Below are positions 43,566 through 51,666 of a DNA stretch of 64,000 bases, piece by piece. Origin of the DNA: VXMO01 sp034422835 (lineage in GTDB: Bacteria > Chloroflexota > Dehalococcoidia > UBA6926). How positions within the stretch are numbered: position 1 is the stretch's first letter; every line of letters begins with the position of its first letter. The translations under genes and the position numbers were made by a program. The notes below the pieces were generated by a model. It saw only the letters and a list, made by a program, of their open reading frames with translations, was not told the DNA's origin and made no database searches. Location: NCBI GenBank assembly GCA_034422835.1, contig DAOUJJ010000013.1:12686-76685 (forward strand). Reading direction: 5' to 3'.

Positions 43566-44783
43566 ATGTTCATGCCGCTTGAGGGTGTCCGCATCATTGA
43601 TCTGACCCATTACACCGCCGGGCCGTACGCCACGCGAATCCTCGGCGACTACGGCGCAGATGTCATCAAGATCGAAAGGCCGGGCGGGGGCGATCCCGCG
43701 CGACGCATCGGCCCCTTTTTCCATGATGAGCCCGACCTCGAAAAGAGCGGCCTCTTCCTGTTCCTCAACACCAACAAGCGCTCCGTCACCCTTGATATCA
43801 AGACCGAGAAGGGCAAGCAGATCATCAAGGAGCTCGTCAAGGAGGCGGATATCCTCATCGAGAACTTCCCGCCCGACGTCATGCCGAACGCCGGCCTGGG
43901 CTACGAGGAACTCAGCCAGATCAACCCCCAACTCGTCATGACCTCCATCAGCAACTTCGGCAAGACCGGCCCCTACAAGGACTGGGTTGGACTTGATCTG
44001 ACCCTCTATGCGATGGGCGGCAATATGTGGGGTTCCGGCGATCCCGAGTTGGAGCCGCTCAAGACCGCCGGCCGCATGGCCAGCTTCCACGTCGGCTATG
44101 CCGCCGCCCTCGCCACCGCTCTCGGCCTCACCAACGCCGAGTTACGAGGGCAGGGCGAGAACATCGACGTCAGCTATTTCGAGGTCACGCTGCAATCCAT
44201 TGATGGCCGTATGCAGAAGCTGCTCGGCTACCAGTACAACAACCAGGTGCCGATGCGCGTCTCTCCGGGCGCCAGCCTTGGCCTCGGCAGCGGTGTCTAC
44301 CCCTGCCTGGACGGCATGTTCATGACGACGGCCGGCGCGGCGCAGTTCCCCAACATGGCCCGCATGGTTGGCGCGGAGGACATCCTCACGCAGCCCGGTT
44401 GGGACACCGTCGCCGCCCGCTCCCGCCCGGAGGCCGCCGAAGAGTGGGAGGCCACCCTCATCCCCTGGATGCTGGAGCGCACCACCAAGGAGGTGCAGCG
44501 CGCCTGCATGGAGCACGGTGTGCTCGGCGGGCCCCTCAATACCATTGAGAACCTCATGAACGATGAGGACTTTGACGCGCGCGGCTTCTGGCAGACCATC
44601 GACCACCCCGCCACCGGCCCGCTCACCTACCCCGGCTTCAACTCCCGAATCCACTTCGACGACGGCGAGCGTCCCGCCCGACGCCGCGCTCCACTGCTTG
44701 GAGAGCACACCGCCGAGGTCCTCAAGGAGATCGGTATCGAGGGCGAGGAGGTCTCACTTCTCCGCTCTGAGGGCGTCATCTAG
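43566..44783 (+). CDS. CaiB/BaiF (class III) CoA-transferase
   Basis: A 405-residue single-domain enzyme of normal length: LEGVRIIDLTHYTAGPYATRILGDYGADVIKIERPGGGDPARRIGPFF, SVTLDIKTEKGKQIIKELVKEADILIENFPP, QLVMTSISNFGKTGPYKDW and GQGENIDVSYFEVTLQSIDG, with DDEDFDARGFWQTIDHPATG near the end. It transfers CoA between organic acids through an aspartyl anhydride; substrate unknown. Followed after 44 bp by a second family member on the same strand. Confidence 0.93.
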   Translation: MFMPLEGVRIIDLTHYTAGPYATRILGDYGADVIKIERPGGGDPARRIGPFFHDEPDLEKSGLFLFLNTNKRSVTLDIKTEKGKQIIKELVKEADILIENFPPDVMPNAGLGYEELSQINPQLVMTSISNFGKTGPYKDWVGLDLTLYAMGGNMWGSGDPELEPLKTAGRMASFHVGYAAALATALGLTNAELRGQGENIDVSYFEVTLQSIDGRMQKLLGYQYNNQVPMRVSPGASLGLGSGVYPCLDGMFMTTAGAAQFPNMARMVGAEDILTQPGWDTVAARSRPEAAEEWEATLIPWMLERTTKEVQRACMEHGVLGGPLNTIENLMNDEDFDARGFWQTIDHPATGPLTYPGFNSRIHFDDGERPARRRAPLLGEHTAEVLKEIGIEGEEVSLLRSEGVI

Positions 44784-44827
44784 CCCCCTGAAACGTGAAG
44801 AGACGCCAAAGCTAAAGGAGCATAACA

Positions 44828-46180
44828 ATGACTGCCACAGAGAACAATCGCCGAGATATGAGCGCCTCACCCGTCCCCGGCACGGGCAAGCTGCCCCTTG
44901 AGGGTCTCCGCATCTTGGACATCACCGTGGTGTGGGCCGGGCCGTACGGCACCATGCACCTGGCCGACTGGGGTGCGGAGGTCATCCGCATCGAGTCCAT
45001 CAAGCACTTTGCCACCAGCACGCGCGGGCAGATGGCGCGCCCGCCCATTGAATTCGTGCGTCTCCGCAACACCGGCATGGGCTATGTCGATGACGACCCC
45101 GGCGAGCGCCCCTGGAACCGCCAAGCCATCTTCAACACGCATTCCCGCAACAAGCTCTCCGTCACCATGGATCTCGCCTCTCCCGAAGGTCAGGAAGCCC
45201 TTGAGAGACTCGTCGCGCAGGCCGACGGTTTCCTGGAGAACAACGTCGCCATCTCCATGGAGCGGTTCGGCATCACGTGGGAGCGCCTCTCCGCCATCAA
45301 CCCGCGCCTCATCATGGTGCGGATGCCCGCATTCGGCATCGAGGGCCCGTACAAGAACTACCGCACGTGGGGCAACCACATGGAGGCGCTGGCCGGCCAT
45401 CCGTACCTGCGCGCCTACCCGGACGAGGACCCTGCCCGCGGCCCCAGCGGCGTCCCCAGCGACGCGGCGGGCGGCGTCGGCGGCGCGCTCGCGTTCATCA
45501 TGGGTCTGCGCCATCGCAACAAGACCGGCAAGGGCATCCTCATCGAGGCGCCCACCGCCGAGAACTTTGTCCCGTTCCTTGGCGATTTCGTCATGGACTA
45601 CTCCATGAACGGCCGCGTCTATACCCAGCTCGGCAACGGCCATCTTTTCCTCGCCCCGCACAACGTCTACCGCTGCGCCGGTGAGGAACGCTGGCTCACA
45701 ATCGCCTGCCGCTCGGACGCGGAGTTCCGCACGCTCTGCCAGATCATGGGAGAGCCGAATCTTGCCGACGATCCCAGATTCGCTGACAGCCTCAGCCGCT
45801 ATCAGAATCGCCGCGCGCTCGATGAGGTGATCTCACGTTGGACGGTTGAGCAGGACGCGAAGGAGACCATGCACCGACTACAGGCCGCCGGCGTGCCCGC
45901 CGGCATGGTGATGGACGAGGCCGATGTCCACGCGGACCCGCAGGTCGCGGAGCGCAACTTCTTCCAGGAGGTCACGCATCCGGAGGCGGGAACCCACAAG
46001 AACCCGACGACGGGCTTCAAGCTCCAGAACACGCCCTATGAGATCCGCCGCCACGCCGTGCTGCTTGGCCAGGACAACGAATACGTCTACAAGAACGTCA
46101 TGGGCTACTCAGACGAGGAGTACCAGAAGTTCATCGACATGGGCCATGTCGGCATGGACTACGACCCGGACGTGCAGTAG
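44828..46180 (+). CDS. CaiB/BaiF (class III) CoA-transferase
   Basis: A 450-residue family member with an N-terminal extension of about 18 residues: LEGLRILDITVVWAGPYGTMHLADWGAEVIRIES, NKLSVTMDLASPEGQEALERLVAQADGFLENN, RLIMVRMPAFGIEGPYKNYRTW and KTGKGILIEAPTAENFVPFLGDF. The usual GQ-x-x-D active-site element reads GKGILIEAPTAEN, so the acidic residue is Glu where relatives often have Asp. AAAGGAG precedes the ATG. With the previous gene it may form a two-gene operon; whether the two act as a heteromer cannot be told. Confidence 0.92.
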   Translation: MTATENNRRDMSASPVPGTGKLPLEGLRILDITVVWAGPYGTMHLADWGAEVIRIESIKHFATSTRGQMARPPIEFVRLRNTGMGYVDDDPGERPWNRQAIFNTHSRNKLSVTMDLASPEGQEALERLVAQADGFLENNVAISMERFGITWERLSAINPRLIMVRMPAFGIEGPYKNYRTWGNHMEALAGHPYLRAYPDEDPARGPSGVPSDAAGGVGGALAFIMGLRHRNKTGKGILIEAPTAENFVPFLGDFVMDYSMNGRVYTQLGNGHLFLAPHNVYRCAGEERWLTIACRSDAEFRTLCQIMGEPNLADDPRFADSLSRYQNRRALDEVISRWTVEQDAKETMHRLQAAGVPAGMVMDEADVHADPQVAERNFFQEVTHPEAGTHKNPTTGFKLQNTPYEIRRHAVLLGQDNEYVYKNVMGYSDEEYQKFIDMGHVGMDYDPDVQ

Positions 46181-46491
46181 CGAGGACGGCCCGCTGTCAT
46201 TCTGAGCGGAGCGCAGCGGAGTCGAAGAATCTAAAGCCTCAAATGCGCCGCCAAACCCCCTCCCCACCGTGAGGGAGGGCAAGGTGGGGGGCACATCCGC
46301 TCATCCTGAGCCTGTCGAATGACGTGAGCCCATCCGTCATTCCCGCGAAAGCGGGAATCCAGAGCCGTCGATAGGGCGGACTCCTCATTAATTCCGAGTG
46401 AAGCGCAACAGGATTGAGGAATCTAAGCACTTAGTCTAACAGCCCACTTTCTTTATGGACGTGTTGCAACCTGCCCCTACCATCTTGCTTG
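46181..46491. repeat. Intergenic region filled with dispersed repeats, types C, A, B, C-like
   Basis: Type C 46195-46236, A 46299-46320, B 46334-46363 (ATTCCCGC-GAAA-GCGGGAAT) and a C-like copy around 46388-46425. No gene is seen in these 310 bases. Confidence 0.85.
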
Positions 46492-46716
46492 TCATATCCC
46501 ACGCTGTGGAAGACGGTCATCCGCTTGATCCGGAGCCTCATCTATGACCTTTAGGCTCCGTAGCATACTGTCCAAGTGCCTCTGCAAGGCCGGCCAATCC
46601 GTGTTCTCGTATCCTCGGAACTGGAGACTCGCCAGCTCATTCTTGACACCTCTAATGGCTGACTCCAAACGATTAACTCTGCCTTCCAATTCAATAATTC
46701 GCGCTTCGTCTTGCAT
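46492..46716 (-). CDS. Small coiled-coil protein
   Basis: A 74-residue charged protein with a heptad-like helix (ARIIELEGRVNRLESAIRGVKNELASL). A strong GGGAGGAT ribosome-binding site stands 5 bases before the ATG, which is why it is accepted. No family recognised. Confidence 0.55.
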   Translation of the reverse strand: MQDEARIIELEGRVNRLESAIRGVKNELASLQFRGYENTDWPALQRHLDSMLRSLKVIDEAPDQADDRLPQRGI

Positions 46717-46778
46717 TACATATCCTCCCTAATCGACTGTATGAAGTACCAGATCTATTTGCATGCCCAATGTTGTTA

Positions 46779-47564
46779 TTAACCCCACCAATCAAAATCG
46801 CGCCGGGCGAACTCTTGAGATATGAGTAGATCTGGTTGCTCATAGAGCAGCGCGTCGATTTCTTCCCTCAGACTCCCGTGCATATATTCCCACATTACTG
46901 GAGATAACCGTCTCTCCAGACGCATGTGGAGTAGAAGTTCCACTTCATCGTTATTGGAATAGAAGCCGGCAAGGTCGATCGAACGCAGGCTATAGTTGTG
47001 GCGTTCTGCATAATCCAAGAGAGATTCGTTTGGCCTAATCCACTCTCCTACTTCAATCATCCGGTTAAAGATCCTCCAGAGGTACTCACCGTAATTCACA
47101 TAACCGCCGACCGATTCCCCGTTGTATTCAAGAAAGTCTCGGAATGGCATTGTGTCATATTGCCCGGCGGCAGAAAGGCGGTAAGCAAAAAAGGCATCCC
47201 AGTACCCATCCTTGATGAGCGCCTGATACGGACCAGTTTGGCTCGCCCACTGTTCACTAGTGGCGAGGTAGCCGTTCCACACTCGTTCGAGTTCATTTGG
47301 ATCAAGGAAAGTTGGCCCGGGGATAGGGGTTGGAGTGTTTTGAGGCAATTGCGTGGGTAGGGGAGTTTGCGCTGCTATTGGAGTTGGTGACACGGGAAGT
47401 GGCGTAAGCGTTGGTGTTGCGGTTGGAGTTGCTGAAGGAACCGGCGTATAGACCGGTACGGTTGTGGCAGGCTCAGCAGATTGCGAGCCCCGTGAGCAAC
47501 CAACAACCAGCGCCCCGGTACACAGGATCAGGATGACCACTAGGGAGATAGCTAAAACACGCAC
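46779..47564 (-). CDS. Lipoprotein of unknown function with Thr/Pro-rich linker
   Basis: A 261-residue exported protein: signal MRVLAISLVVILILCTGALV with lipobox VVGC, then about 55 residues of Thr-Pro repeats (PTATPTLTPLPVSPTPI), then a 180-residue globular domain rich in Trp and Tyr (GYLATSEQWASQTGPYQALIKDGYWDAFFAYRLSAAGQYDTMPF). The linker resembles those of the other lipoproteins here. No family recognised. Confidence 0.65.
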   Translation of the reverse strand: MRVLAISLVVILILCTGALVVGCSRGSQSAEPATTVPVYTPVPSATPTATPTLTPLPVSPTPIAAQTPLPTQLPQNTPTPIPGPTFLDPNELERVWNGYLATSEQWASQTGPYQALIKDGYWDAFFAYRLSAAGQYDTMPFRDFLEYNGESVGGYVNYGEYLWRIFNRMIEVGEWIRPNESLLDYAERHNYSLRSIDLAGFYSNNDEVELLLHMRLERRLSPVMWEYMHGSLREEIDALLYEQPDLLISQEFARRDFDWWG

Positions 47565-47603
47565 GAGGGCATTCTAACAGCCCCTTTTCATCTTGAGGGG
47601 ATG

Positions 47604-47645
47604 CCCCCCCTCACAGCTTGCTCGCCAGTTCCTCCATGTGGCCGG
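47604..47645. repeat. Direct repeat of the phoU 3' end, distal copy
   Basis: A 32-base core (47614-47645, CAGCTTGCTCGCCAGTTCCT onward) matches 48265-48296 at 31 of 32 positions; a C-run precedes both. The copies are 651 bp apart and flank the HicAB-like pair. Confidence 0.85.
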
Positions 47646-47648
47646 CTC

Positions 47649-47921
47649 TTACTTGATGATCCCGCGCCCCCGCAGAATCTCCATATACCCGTCCCTATCC
47701 AGAGGGCAATTGACAGCGTCACGCAACTGTTGCTCAGTAAGCTTTAACTGCTGGCGGATTCGTTGATGGTGCGGCAAGTCACCACTGTCTTTGCGGGAGC
47801 GTTTGGAGCGTACGACTACTCGGCCACCGACGTAGAGTCGAGCCTTAACATGATCTCCGCCCCGAACCTCAAAGCCGAATTTCCGGACGACCTGGTCAAA
47901 CTCACGCGCCGTCAGTGGCAT
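47649..47921 (-). CDS. HicA-like small toxin candidate
   Basis: A 90-residue basic protein: MPLTAREFDQVVRKFGFEVRGGDHVKARLYVGGRVVVRSKRSRKDSGDLPHH. The G-G-D-H-x-x-x element with a conserved-type His resembles the HicA active-site loop, and the C-terminal half (IRQQLKLTEQQLRDAV, DRDGYMEILRGRGII) is helical. ATG 47921 lies inside the 3' end of the upstream gene (20-base overlap), typical of toxin-antitoxin pairs. The family assignment is by pattern only. Confidence 0.6.
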   Translation of the reverse strand: MPLTAREFDQVVRKFGFEVRGGDHVKARLYVGGRVVVRSKRSRKDSGDLPHHQRIRQQLKLTEQQLRDAVNCPLDRDGYMEILRGRGIIK

Positions 47922-48231
47922 CGACCTGACGGAGCTTTCCAATGAGAATATCGTAGATTGCTTGAAGCGCGGGCCCCAACCTGTCCCGGTCCTCGTGAAG
48001 ATCACTAAAGAGTTCCACGATGGACTGCTGAAGGTCGCTTAGCGCCTCCTCCAGCGTGTCGCCTACTCCGTACTCCTCTAGCTCGGGCGCATCAGCTATG
48101 TATGTACCGTCCACGATTTCCCACGTCACCTTGATAGGCTCGACCACTCGTAGGCTGGCATCACCCAAGTCGCGAAGTTCAAGTGGTTGAGGAATCGTAG
48201 ACGCAGGCGCGCTGAATCGCTGAGTGCTCAT
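47902..48231 (-). CDS. HicB-like antitoxin candidate
   Basis: A 109-residue acidic protein: VTWEIVDGTYIADAPELEEYGVGDTLEEALSDLQQSIVELFSDL has the HicB plan (strand, G-x-x-x-A-D-x-P-E/D, G-x-G-D-T-x-E-E-A-L helix). It precedes and overlaps the toxin-like gene. The order antitoxin-toxin is reversed from the hicAB pair at 28592. The start lies 30 bases from the phoU stop. Confidence 0.6.
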   Translation of the reverse strand: MSTQRFSAPASTIPQPLELRDLGDASLRVVEPIKVTWEIVDGTYIADAPELEEYGVGDTLEEALSDLQQSIVELFSDLHEDRDRLGPALQAIYDILIGKLRQVDATDGA

Positions 48232-48256
48232 AGCAGTACCAGTATAACCGCCCGCG

Positions 48257-48296
48257 CCCCCCTACAGCTTGCTGGCCAGTTCCTCCATGTGGCCGG
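48257..48296. repeat. Direct repeat, native copy at the phoU 3' end
   Basis: Includes the last 12 codons and stop of phoU; the partner is at 47604-47645. Confidence 0.85.
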
Positions 48297-48942
48297 TGAC
48301 GAGGAAGACGACGCGCTCTGCGATGTTCGTCGTCCGGTCCGCGATGCGCTCAAAGTTATGTGTCGCCCACACCAGGTACGTCGCCTCCTGCACCAGCGAC
48401 GGATTCTCAATCATGGTCTGAATCAGGGCGTGGTAGGACGAGTCCTGCATCGCGTCGACCTCATCGTCCTCCTCGCAGATCCTGCGGGCGGCGTCGGCAT
48501 CGCGCTCTACCAACGCCGTCAATGCCCGCCGGAGCATGTCCCGGCACTTCTCCGCCATCTGCGGCAGCGTGTCCAGGGGCCGCACCGTGCTGTCCGCCCC
48601 GATCATCTCCGCGATGCGCGCATTGCCCTCCGCATGGTCCGCCATCCGCTCAAGATCGACAATGATGTTCAGCACGGCCACGACGACGCGCAGGTCGCCG
48701 GCCATCGGCTGCTGCGTTGCGATGACGCGGATGGCCTTTTCCTCAGTGTCAAAGCGCGCCTTATCGATGCGCTCATCCTCGGCAACCACCTGCTGCGCAA
48801 GATTCGAGTCCCGATTCAGCAGCGCCTCCAGAGAGCGTTCGATGGACTTGTCCACCATGGAGCCCATGGCGAGAACGTCATCCAGGAGCTCTCGCAGCAG
48901 CCGATCAAAGTCGGTGCGGGTCGCGTGCGGTTCCATTGCCAT
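48262..48942 (-). CDS. phoU: Phosphate signalling protein PhoU
   Basis: A 226-residue two-repeat helical protein that links Pst activity to the Pho sensor kinase. Repeat signatures: LLRELLDDVLAMGSMVDKSIERSLEALLNRD, VAEDERIDKARFDTEEKAIRVIATQQPMAGDLRVVVAVLNIIVDLERMADHAEGNAR and the second VEATYLVWATHNFERIADRTTNIAERVVFLVTG (E/D-x-x-R-x-x-D). Last gene of the pst operon, 53 bp after pstB; its 3' end is duplicated at 47604. Confidence 0.95.
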   Translation of the reverse strand: MAMEPHATRTDFDRLLRELLDDVLAMGSMVDKSIERSLEALLNRDSNLAQQVVAEDERIDKARFDTEEKAIRVIATQQPMAGDLRVVVAVLNIIVDLERMADHAEGNARIAEMIGADSTVRPLDTLPQMAEKCRDMLRRALTALVERDADAARRICEEDDEVDAMQDSSYHALIQTMIENPSLVQEATYLVWATHNFERIADRTTNIAERVVFLVTGHMEELASKL

Positions 48943-48995
48943 CGTCCGTCACCTCCCCCGATTACGGGTTGGTCTTGACAGGTTATACAGTCTAC

Positions 48996-49931
48996 CTAAC
49001 TGAAGCGGCCAGTGATATAGTCCTCCGTCGTCTTCTCCCGCGGATTCGTGAATATCTCTGACGTAGCATCGTATTCCACCAGCATCCCGGCCCGGTCCTC
49101 CCCCATGTGCATGAACGCCGTCATCTCGGATACCCGCGCCGCCTGCTGCATGTTGTGCGTCACAACAAGAATGGTGTACTCATGCCCCAACTCCTGCATC
49201 AGTTCCTCGATGCGAAGCGTTGACGCCGGGTCCAGCGCGGAGCATGGCTCATCCATGAGAATCACGTCCGGCTCAACGGCCAGCGTTCGCGCGATGCAGA
49301 GCCGCTGCTGCTGACCGCCGGAAAGCTCATTCCCCTGTTGCTTCAGCTTGTCTTTCACCTCGTCCCACAGCGCCGCCTGCGTCAGGCATCGCTCAACAAT
49401 CTCATCCAGCTCCGCGCGTTTCTTGATGCCGTGGCGTCGTGGTCCGTAGGTGATGTTGTCATAGATGGACATCGGCAGAGGGTTTGGCCGTTGGAACACC
49501 ATCCCGACGGCGCGGCGCAGTTCAGTCACGTCCACGCGGCGGTCATAGATCGGCACGCCGCTCATCTCGACAGTGCCCTCGATCCGCGCGCCCGGGATCA
49601 GATCGTTCATGCGGTTGAAGCTGCGCAGGAGTGAACTCTTGCCGCAGCCGGACGCGCCGATAATCGCCGTCACCGTGCGTTCGGGAATCTCCACGGAGAT
49701 GTCCTTCAGCGCCCGGAACTCGCCGTAATAAAGCGACATATTCTCCGTGCGCAGTGAAACCGGCCGCTTTGATACCGCTATCCGACCCGTCGCCTGTTGA
49801 ACCGTCATCGCATTGTTCGGACTGCCCGCTGCTTCCTGTTGTGTAGCCGCGTTCGCTACGGTCGTCATGATAGGCGCCCGCAGCGGCTCGGCGCTACCTG
49901 GGCTTTTAGTCAGATTGTTCGTCATTGTCAT
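48996..49931 (-). CDS. pstB: Phosphate ABC transporter ATP-binding protein, second copy
   Basis: A 311-residue PstB: Walker A GASGCGKSS, GMVFQRPNPLPMSIYDNITYGPRRHG, signature LSGGQQQRLCIART, Walker B VILMDEPCSALDP. About 55 extra N-terminal residues, Thr/Ala/Asn-rich, precede the domain and differ from the other copy; the true start may be an internal ATG. It begins directly after the stop of the first pstB. About as diverged from it as separate paralogues, so not a recent duplication. Confidence 0.95.
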   Translation of the reverse strand: MTMTNNLTKSPGSAEPLRAPIMTTVANAATQQEAAGSPNNAMTVQQATGRIAVSKRPVSLRTENMSLYYGEFRALKDISVEIPERTVTAIIGASGCGKSSLLRSFNRMNDLIPGARIEGTVEMSGVPIYDRRVDVTELRRAVGMVFQRPNPLPMSIYDNITYGPRRHGIKKRAELDEIVERCLTQAALWDEVKDKLKQQGNELSGGQQQRLCIARTLAVEPDVILMDEPCSALDPASTLRIEELMQELGHEYTILVVTHNMQQAARVSEMTAFMHMGEDRAGMLVEYDATSEIFTNPREKTTEDYITGRFS

Positions 49932-50720
49932 TTATCCGAATCGTCCTGTGATGTAGTCCTCCGTCGCGCGTTTCATCGGCGTGGAGAATATCTGCCCCGT
50001 CTCTCCGGTCTCAACGACGTAACCGGTCTGCTGGTCATCAACCGTCAGGAACGTCGTGTAATCGGACACGCGCGCCGCCTGCTGCATGTTATGCGTGACC
50101 AAAACGATGGTGTAATTCGGCGCGAGCTCCCGCATCAGGCCCTCAATCGCCAGCGTCGCAATCGGATCGAGAGATGAACACGGCTCGTCCATCAGGATGA
50201 CCTCCGGGTCAAGCGCCAGCGTCCGTGCGATGCAGAGGCGTTGCTGCTGTCCGCCGGACAACGTGTACGCCGAATCCTTCAGCCTGTCCTTTACCTCGTC
50301 CCACAACGCAGCCTGCCGCAGGCACCGCTCGACGAGCGCGTCCATATCCCCCTTGAACCTCGCGATGCGCGGCCCAAACGCCACGTTGTCATAGATCGAC
50401 TTCGGGAACGGGTTGGGCTTCTGGAACACCATCCCGATGCGGAACCGAATCTCGGTGGGGTCCGCATCCTCCGCGTACACGTTGTCACCATGGAACAGGA
50501 CTTCACCCTCCACACGCGCTGTGCGGATCAGGTCATTCATCCGATTCATGCATCGCAGGAGCGAACTCTTGCCGCAGCCGGACGGCCCGATGAACGCCGT
50601 GATCTTGCGCGGTGGAATGTCCAGGTTCACGTCCTTCAGCGCCTGAAATCCACCGTAGAACAGATTCAACCCGCGCACTGATAGCGCAGGTGGCGCGGAA
50701 ATCGCTGTCGCAGTTGCCAT
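49932..50720 (-). CDS. pstB: Phosphate ABC transporter ATP-binding protein, first copy
   Basis: A 262-residue PstB of usual length: LSVRGLNLFYGGFQALKDVNLDIPPRKITAFIG, Walker A GPSGCGKSS, GMVFQKPNPFPKSIYDNVAFGPRI, signature LSGGQQQRLCIART, Walker B VILMDEPCSSLDP. ATG 50720 behind GGGAGAGAG opens the domain; a longer frame overlaps pstA. Follows pstA by 25 bp. Confidence 0.96.
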   Translation of the reverse strand: MATATAISAPPALSVRGLNLFYGGFQALKDVNLDIPPRKITAFIGPSGCGKSSLLRCMNRMNDLIRTARVEGEVLFHGDNVYAEDADPTEIRFRIGMVFQKPNPFPKSIYDNVAFGPRIARFKGDMDALVERCLRQAALWDEVKDRLKDSAYTLSGGQQQRLCIARTLALDPEVILMDEPCSSLDPIATLAIEGLMRELAPNYTIVLVTHNMQQAARVSDYTTFLTVDDQQTGYVVETGETGQIFSTPMKRATEDYITGRFG

Positions 50721-50745
50721 ATATGTAACTCTCTCCCTGCCTGCC

Positions 50746-51660
50746 TTATTCTTCGGACCGCCGCTGGAACCTGTCCCGCAGCAGGATTGCCGTCGCATTC
50801 ATCGTCAGCAGAACGAGCAGCAGGATGATGATTGCCGCGGCCGTCACGTGCTGCCAGTCCAGCTGCGGACGTGAGACCCAGTTGAAGATCTGGATGGGCA
50901 GCACAGTGAATCGCTCGAATGGATGCCCGGGCGTGAAGGTGACGAAGACAAGACCAGAGATGGCCAGCAGCGGCGCCGCCTCACCGATCGCGCGGGACAT
51001 CGCAAGGATCGTGCCCGTCAGGATGCCCGGCAGCGCGGACGGCAGTACCACGTGCCGTACTGTCTGCCAACGCGTCGCTCCCAGTGCCAACGACCCCTGC
51101 CGATAGCTGTCCGGCACCGCTCGAATCGCCTCTCGTCCCGCCACGATTAACAGCGGCAGCACCAGCAGCGTTAGTGTCAGCGCGCCGGCAAGGATGACCC
51201 GGTCCAGGCTCAGAAGGAACACAAAGACGGCCAGACCCAACAGCCCGTACACGATGGACGGAACGCCAGCCAGGTTGGATATGTTCACTTCAATCAGCTG
51301 CGTCAGCCTGTTGCGCGGCGCGTACTCCTCGAGATAGATCGCTGTCGCCGTCCCGATGGGGAAAGTGAATAGCGCCGTCAGCCCGCCAACCCACAGCGTC
51401 CCGAATAAAGCGGAGCGCAATCCGGCGTCTGCGGGTCGCCGCGATGGATAGGTCGACAGGAAATCCCAGTCAATCCACGGCAGCCCGTCAATAAGAACAT
51501 CGATAATAAGGGCGGCCAGCGTCGCAAGTCCTACGAGCGTCGACAGGAAGAACAGCACGACCGCCGCGTTGCCAAGCCAGCGCCGCCCGCGCAGACTCCG
51601 GTGAAATTGCTCCGCGCTAACGCTGCCGACGCCGTTGGTGTTCGTTGATTCCATTGACAT
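50746..51660 (-). CDS. pstA: Phosphate ABC transporter permease PstA
   Basis: A 304-residue inner-membrane permease with six TM segments and FLSTYPSRRPADAGLRSALFGTLWVGGLTALFTFPIGTATAIYLEEYAP, NLAGVPSIVYGLLGLAVF, ALTLTLLVLPLLIVAGREAIRAVP, SLALGATRWQTVRHVVLPSALPGILTG (EAA loop) and SRAIGEAAPLL. Six bases after pstC. Confidence 0.96.
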   Translation of the reverse strand: MSMESTNTNGVGSVSAEQFHRSLRGRRWLGNAAVVLFFLSTLVGLATLAALIIDVLIDGLPWIDWDFLSTYPSRRPADAGLRSALFGTLWVGGLTALFTFPIGTATAIYLEEYAPRNRLTQLIEVNISNLAGVPSIVYGLLGLAVFVFLLSLDRVILAGALTLTLLVLPLLIVAGREAIRAVPDSYRQGSLALGATRWQTVRHVVLPSALPGILTGTILAMSRAIGEAAPLLAISGLVFVTFTPGHPFERFTVLPIQIFNWVSRPQLDWQHVTAAAIIILLLVLLTMNATAILLRDRFQRRSEE

Positions 51661-51666
51661 GTGCCC

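Noticed and set aside
11056..46425. CRISPR array or integron-like repeat array from the dispersed repeats
   Set aside because: Copies are isolated, of three kinds, without regular spacers or cas/int genes.
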